DNA of 14,950 bases from Monoraphidium neglectum (lineage: Eukaryota; Chlorophyta; Chlorophyceae; Sphaeropleales; Selenastraceae), in assembly GCF_000611645.1 (NCBI RefSeq), contig NW_014012403.1:1-14950 (forward strand), given 5' to 3'. The notes under the pieces are model-generated. The model was not told the DNA's origin. It worked only from the letters and a program-made list of their open reading frames with translations, and searched no databases. This document shows, piece after piece, positions 1-8,299 of the stretch (position 1 is the stretch's first letter; each line of letters begins with the position of its first letter). A program made the translations under genes and the position numbers.

Positions 1-142
1 GGGTAGGGCCGTGTGGGGGTCGGGGCGCGACGCGGGGCGGCGCGAGGACGCAAGGGGTCGCGTGTGGGGCGGCCCGCGGCGCGCCAAGGTGTAGGGTATG
101 CGTGGTTTGCACGCTGCCGAGGCTGCCTCGCGGATCTCTTGC

Positions 143-271
143 CTTTTTGAAGACCTCCCGCTTGGCTGAGGACAGCTCCTTGTCCGTGCGCTTCCCCTTG
201 GTGCACAGCCCCTGCAGCTGCGCGCTTAGCTCCCCCAGCTCGCCGCGCGGCTTGCGGTCGCCGCCCGCCAT
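143..271 (-). CDS. First coding exon of an unidentified gene (runs off the left edge)
   Basis: The minus-strand ATG at 271 has a strong start context (GCAGCC before it, GCG after it). It opens a 43-codon, charged, Lys/Glu/Leu-rich stretch beginning MAGGDRKPRGELGELSAQLQ and ending at about SAKREVFKK, which looks helical and possibly coiled-coil. The frame stays open to the window edge, but after codon 43 it turns into Pro/Ala/His-rich low-complexity sequence, so I place an exon end at 143. The next bases are GCAAGA after AAG, which fits the minor GC-AG donor class. I do not recognise the family and assign no function. The exon end and the GC donor are inferences; the rest of the gene is outside the window. 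Confidence 0.5.
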
Positions 272-868
272 GGCTGCTCCTGCCGCGGTGTGCTGGGGCG
301 CGCGCTCGTGCGCCGTGGATCGCAGCCGCTGCCGCTTTCCGCTGCGAGCGAGGATGCGCGAGGGACGGGGCCGGCGACTCAGCTGCAGAGTGGCAGTCGG
401 CGTTTGTGTGAAGTGTGTGTAGTAAGCGACCGTGAACCAGTGAATGCGATTGATAGTACTTGTATGGCATGACACGATCAGCCTTCCACAAGATCACCCA
501 GGAGGTGGGCTGCACCTGTCGTCTCAGCGCACGTTTAAAAGTTATAACAATTGAAGCACCAGCTGGGTCACTGAGCTCCCGATCTGACACGCGGAGTATT
601 TTTGCTGCAGTAATCCAGTCAAGACAGGGGCTGAGGCATGTATGTACCGTGTGGTGACAGATTTATATTACTGCTCAGGCACATTGGTTGCTGCTGCACA
701 TCTTCGGTTGCTGATCACTTATCACCACCATGTGGCGTGATGCCGTCACACCGACAGCAGATGATATACTGTGTACTGCCCCAGCATGGACCACATTTTT
801 ACAGGCAACCATGTTGTTGTGAATTATATCATAAGCATGCTTAAGTTCATATATGCTCAAAACTGATG
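272..868. other. Intergenic region: promoter side of the left gene and 3' flank of F-box copy A
   Basis: I see no convincing coding exon here on either strand; short open frames in this stretch look like chance. The part next to 271 should hold the 5' UTR and promoter of the minus-strand gene that starts at 271, but I found no clear TATA box. The part near 800-868 is the 3' flank of F-box copy A and carries a TGTAA element. The middle (about 430-850) is noticeably more AT-rich than the exons, as expected for intergenic DNA. Confidence 0.5.
799..803 (-). terminator. Candidate poly(A) signal (TGTAA) for F-box copy A
   Basis: TGTAA on the minus strand lies about 110 nt past the ancestral stop codon (911) of F-box copy A. 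TGTAA is the usual polyadenylation signal of chlorophyte nuclear genes. A five-base motif occurs by chance, so the support is position plus orientation only. Confidence 0.35.
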
Positions 869-910
869 GTGTGCTCGGAACCTGCCAGCCAGAACAGCCC
901 CAACAGGGCG

Positions 911-1633
911 TCAGGCGTCGTCAAACACCGGGACCCACTCAGCAACCGCCAGCCACTCAACCGCCGCCCGCAACGCGTCCGCGCCCCCCGCGTGCACGAG
1001 CAGCTTGTTTGCCGTCGAGCTCCTGACGTACCGCGCCCATTTGCGCGGGTGGCCCTGCGCCGCCAGCCACGCCATCAGCTCGCCGTCGTAGACGCACGCA
1101 CGGAAAGGCCACACGCAGCAGTCCTCAGGGTAGTCAAATCCGTGCAGCATCTCCCCAAGCGCCCACCCCTCCGCAGGTCAGGCGCGCACGACGCGGCGCA
1201 GCAGGGGGAACGCACCGCCTCGGCCCGGGGCCTCGCAGGAAGGCCCCCGCGGCACAACGCCGCCGCACACGCGGGCGCCAAACAGCACGCACATGCTGTC
1301 CACCCACAGCCCGGCCGGCAGCACAGGTTGGAGCCAGCCCCGGGTCACGTCAAGCAGCTCTCGCCGAGCGCCGGACTGCCGCAGCCAATCTATTATTCCT
1401 GTGTGCCCGCTGCGCAGCGCGCCACAGAGCGCGGCGTCCGCGGCCGCGCAGCATCTGCGCGCGACCAGCCGCCGCGAGTCCCAGGCGTCCCCCTCGTCGC
1501 TCCCGGCCATGTACAGCGCCTGCGGGCTGCCCAGCACCGCTCGCAGCACTTCTGTGCAGCCCGCCTCGCCTGCGGCCGCCGCCGCAGCGCTGATGTTTTC
1601 CTGCAACGCTGTCAGCTCCGTGACCCACGCCTG
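911..1633 (-). pseudogene. Decayed C-terminal part of F-box copy A (exon 2 beyond the first nonsense codon)
   Basis: Exon 2 of copy A spans 1744-911 and is exactly as long (834 nt, 278 codons) as exon 2 of intact copy B. Relative to B it carries TAG at 1636-1634 where B has Trp in HPAWHEWVEEL, and TGA at 1180-1178 where B has Trp in VVRAWPAEGW. Between and after these stops the frame stays open and closely matches B, including MAGSDEGDAWDSRRLVARRC, WPFRACVYDGELMAWLAAQG and AAVEWLAVAEW, up to a TGA at 913-911. There are no frameshifts; the small length differences are whole codons (+2, -1, -1) and cancel out. The tail is therefore a recently broken copy of the ankyrin-like C-terminal domain, unless the stops are assembly errors or are bypassed. 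Confidence 0.75.
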
Positions 1634-3704
1634 CTACGCAGGGTGCTCATCGTCCAAGTCAGGGTCGTCGGCGCCATCGGGCGGCGCCTCGTCTTCCAAC
1701 GCATCCGCTTCTGCCAGCGCTGCCGCCTGCAGCGCGTCAAGTGCCTGCAGTCAGGATGATGTGCAACCAGGAGGGGTTTTCAATCACTAGTTTGCGTAAT
1801 TGTGTGTGTGCGCACGTGCGTGCATTTGTATGTGTGTGTGTGTGTGATGCGTGCGAGCGCATGCATGTGCAAGCTTAGCTCATTATCTGGCCGTACACGA
1901 TTACACGTGAGTGTGACAAGAATGACTCCCAGCCCACCTGGCTCTGGGTGTCCCACTGCTCGTCCAGCGCATGGACGACATCAGAGGCCCAGCCGTGCCG
2001 CACAGAGCGCATGACGGCCAGCTGCAGCCGGTCGGCGCGTGGAAGGTTCAGGCGCCAGCTGTCGGCGTTCGTGCTGCCTTCACAGTAGGCATAAGCCATG
2101 TTATCCACCTCCTCTTCAAAGACCCCGCCCCACGCGCCCTTTGGCCCGCAGTCATGAGGCCCCACGCCGCCAAAGCTGCACCCTGCCAGCTGGCGGCGCA
2201 GCGCCTTGAAAGAAGGCTGGGCGTCGAGCACGCCAAGCCGCAGGCCGGCACGCGCCAGGTGAGGCACCAGCCACGCGCGTCCGGCCATCGACATCGTCAT
2301 AGGGTGTGGGGCGGCCCCTGACGAGGGAGCTGCTGCCGCCACCACCGCCTGCAGCAGCCTCATTTGGATGCCGCCTCGCCGTGCTGCCGCCCATATTTTG
2401 TCAAGAGCAGCGAACAGCGCCGCGGACGCCAGCGGGGGAAGGCCCTCGTCCCAGCTTTCGGGGTCGCCCCAGCCAGTGGAGCCGGCGCCGTCGTCGCTGG
2501 TGAGGCGGCAGACCGCGTGCGCCAGCGCCTGCGCGTGCTGGAAGCCCTTGCCGCGCGCCGCCAGCCAATCCGGCAGGCGCATCAGGATCTGGTTAAGCAG
2601 AAACGGCTTACCTGCAGCCGCCGCCGCCACGGCTGTGCCCGCGATCAGCTCCCCAACTCGCGGGACTACAGCTGGATAGTCGCTGGTCGCGAGATCGAGA
2701 AGCTTCTCCTGCACGCCCACATGGCACAGCGCCGGCCTCGGCCCGGCGGGCACGCCCCACAGGCACAGCTGCACGGCGGCCTGCCAGCCCGTCGTGGCGC
2801 TCAATTCACGGTGTGAAAACTTTGTGCCTGCTTCCACCATGTCCTGATATTGTGTAACCATGAGGCTGGCAGCCAGCTGCTGGTGGCACAGCGCGAACAC
2901 ATCTGGCGCGTCGGCGGTGTCCCCGCGTTCTCTGAAGGCGCGGCGCAGGGCCGCAGGCTCGCAGCGCAGCCCACAGACCAGCGAGGCCTTCACGACGTGG
3001 GCTGGGCAGCGGCGGACGGCCAGCTCCTGCAGCGCCGCCACACCCTCAAGGTGCGAGGGGAAACTGGGCAGCAGACTGCACAACCACTTTGCTGTCAGCC
3101 AGCGCCCTACCAGCAGGGCTGACTTGGCGGCAGCTAAAATTTGGGCCTTCTGAGGCACCCGCCGCGCGCCGCCGCCCAGGTCAAAGCCGGCGGATGGGCA
3201 CAGCAGGCGCTGCACCGACCAGCGTCGCAGCAGCGACGCGACGCTGCCCTGTGCTGCATAGGGCAACAGCAGTAGCGGGGCCATGGGGCCGCATAATGCA
3301 AGCAGCGCGCCGAGTGCATCGTTGTCCAACAGCAGGCACGCCTCGGCAGCTGCGACGTCTGGCTCTGCGCCAAGCTGCTGCTGTTGCTGTTGCTGCTGCT
3401 GCTGCTGCTGCTGCTGTTGTTGAAAGCGGGCATAGCGCAGCAACCACAGGGCAATGCCCTCCTCTGACTGCCGCCGCAGCTGGCGCCATGTGAGCGCGGC
3501 GTACTGCCATGGCCGCCCCGGCGCCGCAATTCGGTGGCGCGCTGCAAACCACGCCAGGTCAGACTGGCCGCACAGCCGCTGCGCCGCCCGGCTGGTGGCG
3601 GAGAGGGCGGCTGGGTCTGGCAGGCGGGTGATGATGTCCTGCAGGACCTGAGATGGCAGGTCCAAGAGACCCTCGGCGCCGCCGAGGACCTGTGCCGGCA
3701 GCAT
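1634..3704 (-). CDS. F-box/polyQ protein, copy A, prematurely truncated
   Basis: Exon 1 runs 3704-1938 and exon 2 starts at 1744; the intron is 1937-1745 (GT-AG, phase 0). The start is the ATG at 3704 in a perfect GCCGCC context; the GTG twelve bases upstream is not a likely eukaryotic start. The predicted product is 625 aa, ending at TAG 1636-1634, against 865 aa for copy B. An F-box lies at about residues 13-56 (LLDLPSQVLQDIITRLPDPA, then SRAAQRLCGQSDLAWFAARH), a 16-Gln run at 95-110, then a long Ala/Leu-rich helical body. F-box proteins dock to SKP1 in SCF ubiquitin ligases and bind substrate through the rest of the chain, so loss of the C-terminal domain may alter substrate choice or void function. 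Exon 1 is fully open, so a truncated protein remains possible. The F-box call is firm; the degradation role is by family only. Confidence 0.72.
1801..1862. repeat. GT/CA microsatellite in the F-box copy A intron
   Basis: An interrupted GT-rich tract on the plus strand (CA-rich in the transcript) with two TGTGTG runs separated by CGCACGTGCGTG-type sequence. It occupies the same place in the intron as the longer repeat in copy B, so it predates the duplication and has since diverged in length. Confidence 0.85.
3375..3422 (-). repeat. CAG/CAA repeat coding for 16 Gln, copy A
   Basis: Sixteen consecutive Gln codons on the minus strand, mostly CAG with CAA interruptions near both ends, directly after the RYARF sequence that follows the F-box and before LGAEPDVA. 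The paralogous run in copy B has 20 codons, so the tract has changed length since duplication. Confidence 0.95.
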
Positions 3705-4260
3705 GGCGGCGCCCACCAGCGATCAAGTGCTACGCGCCCGGTCTGGCTCCCCGAGGCTTAAAGGCTGCTGCTGCTTGTGTGTTTGGTAGAATAGAGGGAC
3801 GGGCAGGGGGTGAGCAACCTCCACACAGCGTGCCACCAAGTGCACGGTGGAGCCGTTCAGCGTCCCGGTACACACACTCTGCCGCTGTCTGCCGCACCGG
3901 GTTTCAAACAAGAGCTGCCCAGCCCGTACTTGCGCTTCGCGCCTCCTTGCTTATACTCGCGTAAGATCGCGAAACAGTGCCTCCGCCTTGGATTCTACAA
4001 ACAGTTTAACCGGGGTGAGAGCAGCACCAGTGACGGATCTCATGCGACGCAAGGAAACATGGCACAATGGTAGTAACATAAACGATACCTGCACCAAAAG
4101 CGGATCGACAATCTACAAGGTCTAGGAGGTACGCGGTCGGGCTGCTGTCCGGGCGAGCTTGCCCGCCCGCCGTGCTCGCCTTGTGGCGGTGTGCAGGACA
4201 CACGGCTTGCCGGGCGCTCGTGTGCTAGTAGAGGCAATACCACTTCCATGAAACATACCA
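3705..4260 (-). promoter_or_regulatory. 5' flank of F-box copy A (probable promoter and 5' UTR)
   Basis: This non-coding stretch precedes the ATG at 3704 and aligns with the 5' flank of copy B (7501-8040). Blocks kept in both include GACGGGCAGGGGGTGAGCA (copy A near 3800), CGCGTAAGAT near 3960 and TGCGACGCAAGGAAACA at 4043-4059, while sequence between them has drifted. I see no convincing TATA box in this copy. Such islands may be promoter or 5' UTR elements or simply remnants of the duplication; no start site can be assigned by eye. Confidence 0.45.
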
Positions 4261-4607
4261 TAAATTCTTACCAACTTCATCTGTTGGCCGATGCTGCACA
4301 TCCCAGCCTGTTCCTGTGCCTGGCAACTTGACCTTGCTTGCAAGCATCCGGCCGTCACCTTGGGCTGAACAGGCGTGTTGCTCTTACACGCCCATATAGA
4401 TATTCTGGCAGCAATATATGGCCTTACTGCACGCCTGCCTGGCCTGCCTCCTTCTGTAAATCTTCTTCATTATCAAGCTAGGATCATTTACCCAGCTGTA
4501 GCTGCAAAGCTGGCATGGCGCGGATTTATTTGGGAGGCAGGCAACTGGATCACTAGGGTTTGCAGGTGTGCTCCAAATCTGGCAGCAGAAACGCACCGTG
4601 CAAGGCG
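4261..4607. other. Spacer between F-box copies, partly duplicated from downstream of the CRAL-TRIO gene
   Basis: No coding exon is supported here. The stretch at about 4275-4480 matches about 8085-8255 (shared anchors CTGTTGGCC near 4280, TCTGGCAGC near 4405, CTGCCTGGCCTGCC near 4434). The right-hand counterpart lies just past the CRAL-TRIO stop codon, so this spacer carries a copy of that intergenic DNA and now serves as the 3' flank of copy B. The last 65 bp or so before 4567 have no clear partner. Confidence 0.6.
4384..4388 (-). terminator. Candidate poly(A) signal (TGTAA) for F-box copy B
   Basis: TGTAA on the minus strand, about 220 nt past the stop codon of copy B. The motif and orientation fit chlorophyte mRNA 3' ends. 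The matching position downstream of the CRAL-TRIO gene does not have TGTAA, so the signal, if used, arose in this copy. Confidence 0.35.
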
Positions 4608-5491
4608 TCAGTCAGCTGCTGCCACGTCTGGAAACCACTCAGCGACCGCGAGCCACTCGACCGCCGCCCGGAACGCGTCCGCGCCCGCCGACTGGGTGAG
4701 AAGCTGGCCCGCCGTAGAGCTCCTGACATACGTCGCCCATTCGCGCGGGTGGCCCTGCGCCGCCAGCCATGCCATCAGCTCGCCGTCGTACACGCACGCA
4801 CGGAAAGGCCAAACATGGACCTCATTGGGGTAGTCAATTGCATGCAGCAGCTCCGCAAACACCCACCCCTCTGCAGGCCAGGCGCGCACGACGCGCCCCA
4901 GAAGGTCGAACGCGTCACTGCCGCCGCCCCAGAACCCGCAGAAGGGCCCCCGTGGCGCGGCGCCGCCGGTCACGCGCGCGCCAAACAGCGCGCACAGGCT
5001 GTCAACCCACAGGCCTGCTGGCAGCAAAGGGGGGAGCCGGCCTCGGATTACGTCGGGCACCCCTTGCCGAGCGCCCAACTCCCCCAGCCAATCTATGATC
5101 CCGCCATGCCCGCTGCGCAGCGCGCCGCACAGCGCAGCGTCCATGGCCGTGCAGCACCTGCGCGCGACCAGCCGCCGCGCGTCCCAGGCGTTTCCCTCGT
5201 CGCTCCCGGCCATGTGCCGCGCCTGAGGGCTGTCCAGCACTGCCCAAAGGATTTCTGTGCAGCCTGCCTCGCCTGCGGCTGCTGCCGCGGCAATGATCTT
5301 TTCCTGCATCGCTGTCAGCTCCTCGACCCACTCATGCCAAGCAGGGTGCTCTGGGTCAAATCCGGGGGCACCTTCGGGCGGCGCCTCGTCCTCCAATTCG
5401 TCGGCCTCTTCCAGTGCCGCCACCTGCAGTGCGTCAAGCACCTGCGGTCAGGATGATGCACGGGCGATAAGAGTTTCGGACACGCGCGCGT

Positions 5492-5558
<67 letters not shown>

Positions 5559-7179
5559 CGCGCGAGCGCGCGCGAATTTTTTCATGTTTGGCCATGCCTG
5601 TCTGCATGCGAGTGTGACAATCTTTGCTCCTAGCTCACCTGGCCCGCGTGCATGCATGCGCACGCATGCTAGTGTAGCTCTTTATTTGGCCATGCCTGTT
5701 CGCATGCGAATGTGACAACCTTTGCTCCCAGCCCACCTGTCTCTCAATGTCCCACTGCTCCTGCAGCGCACGAACAACGTCACAGGGCCGGCCGCGCCGC
5801 ACGGCGCGCATGACGGCCAGCTGCAGCCGCTCGTCGCGTGGAAGCTTCACGAGCCGGCTGCCGGTGTCCTTGATGGCGTTGTAGTAGGCATAAGCCATGT
5901 TATCCACCTCCTTTTCCAGGACCGCACCCGACATGCCATTGCGCTCATACTGGTATCCCACGCCGCCAAAGCTGCACCCTGCCAGCTGGCGACGCAGCGC
6001 CGACATAGAAGGCTGGGCGTCGAGCACGCCAAGCCGCAGGCCGGCGCGCGAGAGGTGAGGCACCAGCCACGCGCGTCCGGCCATCGACATCGTCACAGGG
6101 TGCGGGGCGGCCCCTGACGAGGAAGCCGCCGCCGCCACCACCGCTTGCAGCAGCCCGATCCGGATGCCGCCTCGCCTCGCCGCCGCCCATATTTTGTCGA
6201 GAGCAGCAAACAACGCCGCGGGCGCCAGCGGGGGCAGGCCCTTGTCCCAGCTTTCGGGGTCGCCCCAGCCAGTGGAGCCGGCGCCGTCGTCGCTGGTGAG
6301 GCGGCAGACCGCGTCAGCCAGCGCCTGCGCGTGCTGCAGGCCCTTGCCGCGCGCCGCCAGCCAATCCGGCAGGCGCATCAAGATACGGTCAAGCAGAATC
6401 GGGTGATCCGCAACCGCCGCCGCCACGGCTGCGCCCGCGATCAGCTCCCCAACTCGCGGGACAACAGCTGGATAGTCGCTGGTCGAGAGATCGAGAAGCT
6501 TCTCCTGCACGTCCACATGGCACAGCGCCGGCCACGGGCCGGCGGGCACGCCCCACAGGCACAGCTGCACGGCGGCTTGCCAGCACGCCATGGCGCTCGC
6601 TTTGCGGTGGGCCAACTTGACAGCGACGCCCGTTTCCACCATTTGCTGGTAAAGCGGCACCATCAGGCTGGCAGTCAGCTGCTGGTGGCACAATGCGAAC
6701 ACATCTGGCGTGCCGCGTTCTCTGAAGGCGCGGCGCAGGGCCGCGGGCTCGCAGCGCAGCCCACAGACCAGCGCGGCATGCGCGATGTGGGCTGGGCAGC
6801 GGCGGACAGCCAGCACCTGCAGCGCCGCCATACCCTCCACGTGCTCGGGGGAACTGCGCAGGAAACTGCACAACCACTCCGCTGCCGCCCAGTGCCCTAC
6901 CAACAGGGCCGACTTGGCGGCAGCCAGGATCTGAGCCTTCTGAGGCACCCGCCGCGCGCCGCCGCCCAGGTCAAAGCCGTCGGCCGGGCACAGCAGGCGC
7001 TGCATCGGCGCGTGCTGTAGCAACGAGCAAACGCTGCCCTGTGCTGCGTACGGCAGCAGCAGGAGCGGCGCCATGGGGCCGCATAATGCAAGCAGCGCGC
7101 CGAGTGCATCGTTGTCCAACAGCAGGCACGCCTGGGCAGCTGCGACGTCTGGCTCTGCGCCAAGCTGCTGCTGCTGTTG

Positions 7180-7224
<45 letters not shown>

Positions 7225-7500
7225 AAAGCGGGCATAGCGCAGCAGCCATAGGGCAATGCCCTCCACTGACTGCCGCTGCAGCTGGCGCCATGTGAGCGCG
7301 GCATACTGCCATGGCCGCCCCGGCGCCGCGTCGCGATGGCGCGCTGCAAACCACGCCAGGTCAGACTGGCCACACAGCCGCTGTGCCGCCCTGCTGGTGG
7401 CGGAGAGGGCGGCTGGGTCTGGCAGGCGGGTGATGATGTCCTGCAGGACCTCAAATGGCAGGGCCAAGAGACCCTCGGCCCCGCCGAAGGCTTGCCGCAT
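4608..7500 (-). CDS. F-box/polyQ/ankyrin-like protein, copy B (intact)
   Basis: Two exons, 7500-5737 and 5441-4608, joined in phase 0 across a GT-AG intron (5736-5442); product 865 aa. The F-box is at about residues 11-56 (LLALPFEVLQDIITRLPDPA followed by SRAAQRLCGQSDLAWFAARH), a 20-Gln run at 93-112, then an Ala/Leu/Trp-rich helical body. Exon 2 has units such as GHGGIIDWLGELGA and DGELMAWLAAQGHPREW that resemble degenerate ankyrin-type repeats of the GHLEVLKWLRENG kind. The start ATG has A at -3. F-box proteins are SKP1-binding receptors of SCF ubiquitin ligases; the repeats would be the substrate side, and the substrate is unknown. The intron holds a long dinucleotide repeat and a duplicated splice-site segment. 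The F-box and exon join are firm; the ankyrin reading is weaker. Confidence 0.85.
5480..5564. repeat. Long GT repeat and alternating purine-pyrimidine tract in the copy B intron
   Basis: A pure GT run covers 5502-5554 (53 nt; CA in the transcript). With CG/TG flanks on both sides, strict purine-pyrimidine alternation extends over about 85 nt, the classic sequence type for left-handed Z-DNA. It lies in the 295-nt intron of copy B and is much longer than the matching tract of copy A. Confidence 0.95.
5587..5641 (-). repeat. Intronic copy of the exon 1/intron boundary segment
   Basis: This 55-bp segment matches 5685-5739 with about six mismatches, offset by 98 bp. The partner contains the last bases of exon 1 and the real donor (CAG then GTGGGC at 5736). 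This copy carries an intact and stronger-looking CAG then GTGAGC at 5639-5634. Copy A has only one such segment, so this duplication followed the gene duplication or was lost in A. Confidence 0.85.
7165..7224 (-). repeat. CAG/CAA repeat coding for 20 Gln, copy B
   Basis: Twenty Gln codons on the minus strand, residues 93-112, mostly CAG with a few CAA interruptions. It sits at the same protein position as the 16-Gln run in copy A. Confidence 0.95.
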
Positions 7501-8084
7501 GCTGGCGCCCGCCGGCGACCTGTTGCTGCGCGTACTGCCCCCCGAGGATCAAAGAGTACTGCTGCTGGTGCGTTTGTGGAATACAAAGACGGGCAGGGGG
7601 TGAGCAGCCTCCACGGAGCGTGTTGCCTTGTGCACAATGGAGCGTTCAGCATCCTGGTGCGCCCGGTCGCTGTCTGCTGCGCCGGGGTTCAGACAAAAAT
7701 TGAGCCGCACGACCCTTAGTTGCGCGGCGCACCTCCTTGCTGAGATCCGCGTAAGATTGCAAGGCTTTGGCCCCGCCGTGATTTCCACAAACAGTGCAGC
7801 CGGGCTGGGAGCCACGCAGCCACCGATCTTATGCGACGCAAGGAAACACCTCATAACGTTCAATATTTGCTCTACGGGTGGATTAGCAGTCTACAACTTG
7901 AAGGTGCGCGGTCGGGGTGCCATCCGGGGTGAGCTTGCCTGTGCTCGCATGGTGGTGTTCAGGATTTGTCACGCCGCTTGCCGGACGCTGAACGGCTTGC
8001 TGGATGCTTGCCGCCTTGCCGGATGCTCGTGTGCCAGTTCACTCAATCAAAGTTGCCTATATAAACAGGAATAGTTTACCACAT
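7501..8084 (-). promoter_or_regulatory. 5' flank of F-box copy B (probable promoter and 5' UTR)
   Basis: Non-coding upstream sequence of copy B, aligned with that of copy A (conserved block TGCGACGCAAGGAAACA at 7832-7848). Two things are specific to this copy: three imperfect copies of GCTTGCCGGATGCT at about 7976-8027 where copy A has one, and a TATATAAA at 8058-8065 that reads TTTATATA on the coding strand about 560 nt before the ATG. The latter could be a TATA box, which would give a long 5' UTR, but it is not conserved in copy A and may be chance. Confidence 0.4.
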
Positions 8085-8268
8085 TTGTTGGCCCGTGCTG
8101 CGCAGACCAACTCGTCGTTTTGGCACCTCATCCTGACATAAATCTGACCCCCAGCTCACGTTGGACAGGCCTGCTGCTATCACATGCCCCGCAGAAATTA
8201 TCTGGCAGCCATTCATGGCCTCGTGACATTCCTGCCTGGCCTGCCCACATTTGTCATCAAGCAGGTAC

Positions 8269-8273
8269 AAGTT
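8269..8273 (-). terminator. Candidate poly(A) signal (TGTAA) for the CRAL-TRIO gene
   Basis: TGTAA on the minus strand, 27 nt beyond the TGA stop of the CRAL-TRIO gene. This would give a very short 3' UTR. The site lies at the very edge of the segmental duplication. Confidence 0.45.
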
Positions 8274-8299
8274 ACAGTACCAGGACTGCAGCCAGTGGT

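Larger units (their letters stand above)
870..4500 (-). repeat. Tandem segmental duplication, left unit (F-box copy A)
   Basis: This segment matches 4567-8275 along its whole length: the two coding exons, the intron position, the 5' flank (shared blocks such as TGCGACGCAAGGAAACA at 4043-4059 and 7832-7848), and a farther block at about 4275-4480 that matches about 8085-8255. Coding parts look roughly 90% or more identical by eye, and flanks and intron less. The end of this unit lies only about 65 bp from the start of the other, so the arrangement is a direct head-to-tail tandem. The edges are eye estimates, good to a few tens of bases. Confidence 0.8.
4567..8275 (-). repeat. Tandem segmental duplication, right unit (F-box copy B)
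   Basis: Partner of 870-4500. It contains intact F-box copy B, its 5' flank and about 190 bp that run up to the 3' end of the CRAL-TRIO gene; similarity fades close to that gene's stop codon (8300). The unit is slightly longer than the left one, mainly through a longer intron (295 against 193 nt), four more Gln codons and extra sequence in the 5' flank. Edges are eye estimates. Confidence 0.8.

Noticed and set aside
866..1759. Open frames of nearly 300 codons on the plus strand at 866-1759 and 4560-5456
   Set aside because: They are antisense shadows of exon 2 of the two F-box copies, rich in Arg, Pro and His. The minus strand carries the conserved Trp- and Leu-rich protein, splice signals and the paralogous match.
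3714..3716. GTG as the start codon of F-box copy A
   Set aside because: A non-ATG start is unlikely in a nuclear gene when an ATG with a perfect GCCGCC context follows four codons later at 3704.
5480..5564. CRISPR array or satellite reading of the GT and CAG tracts
   Set aside because: They are simple di- and trinucleotide repeats without spacers, in introns or coding polyQ runs of a eukaryotic gene.
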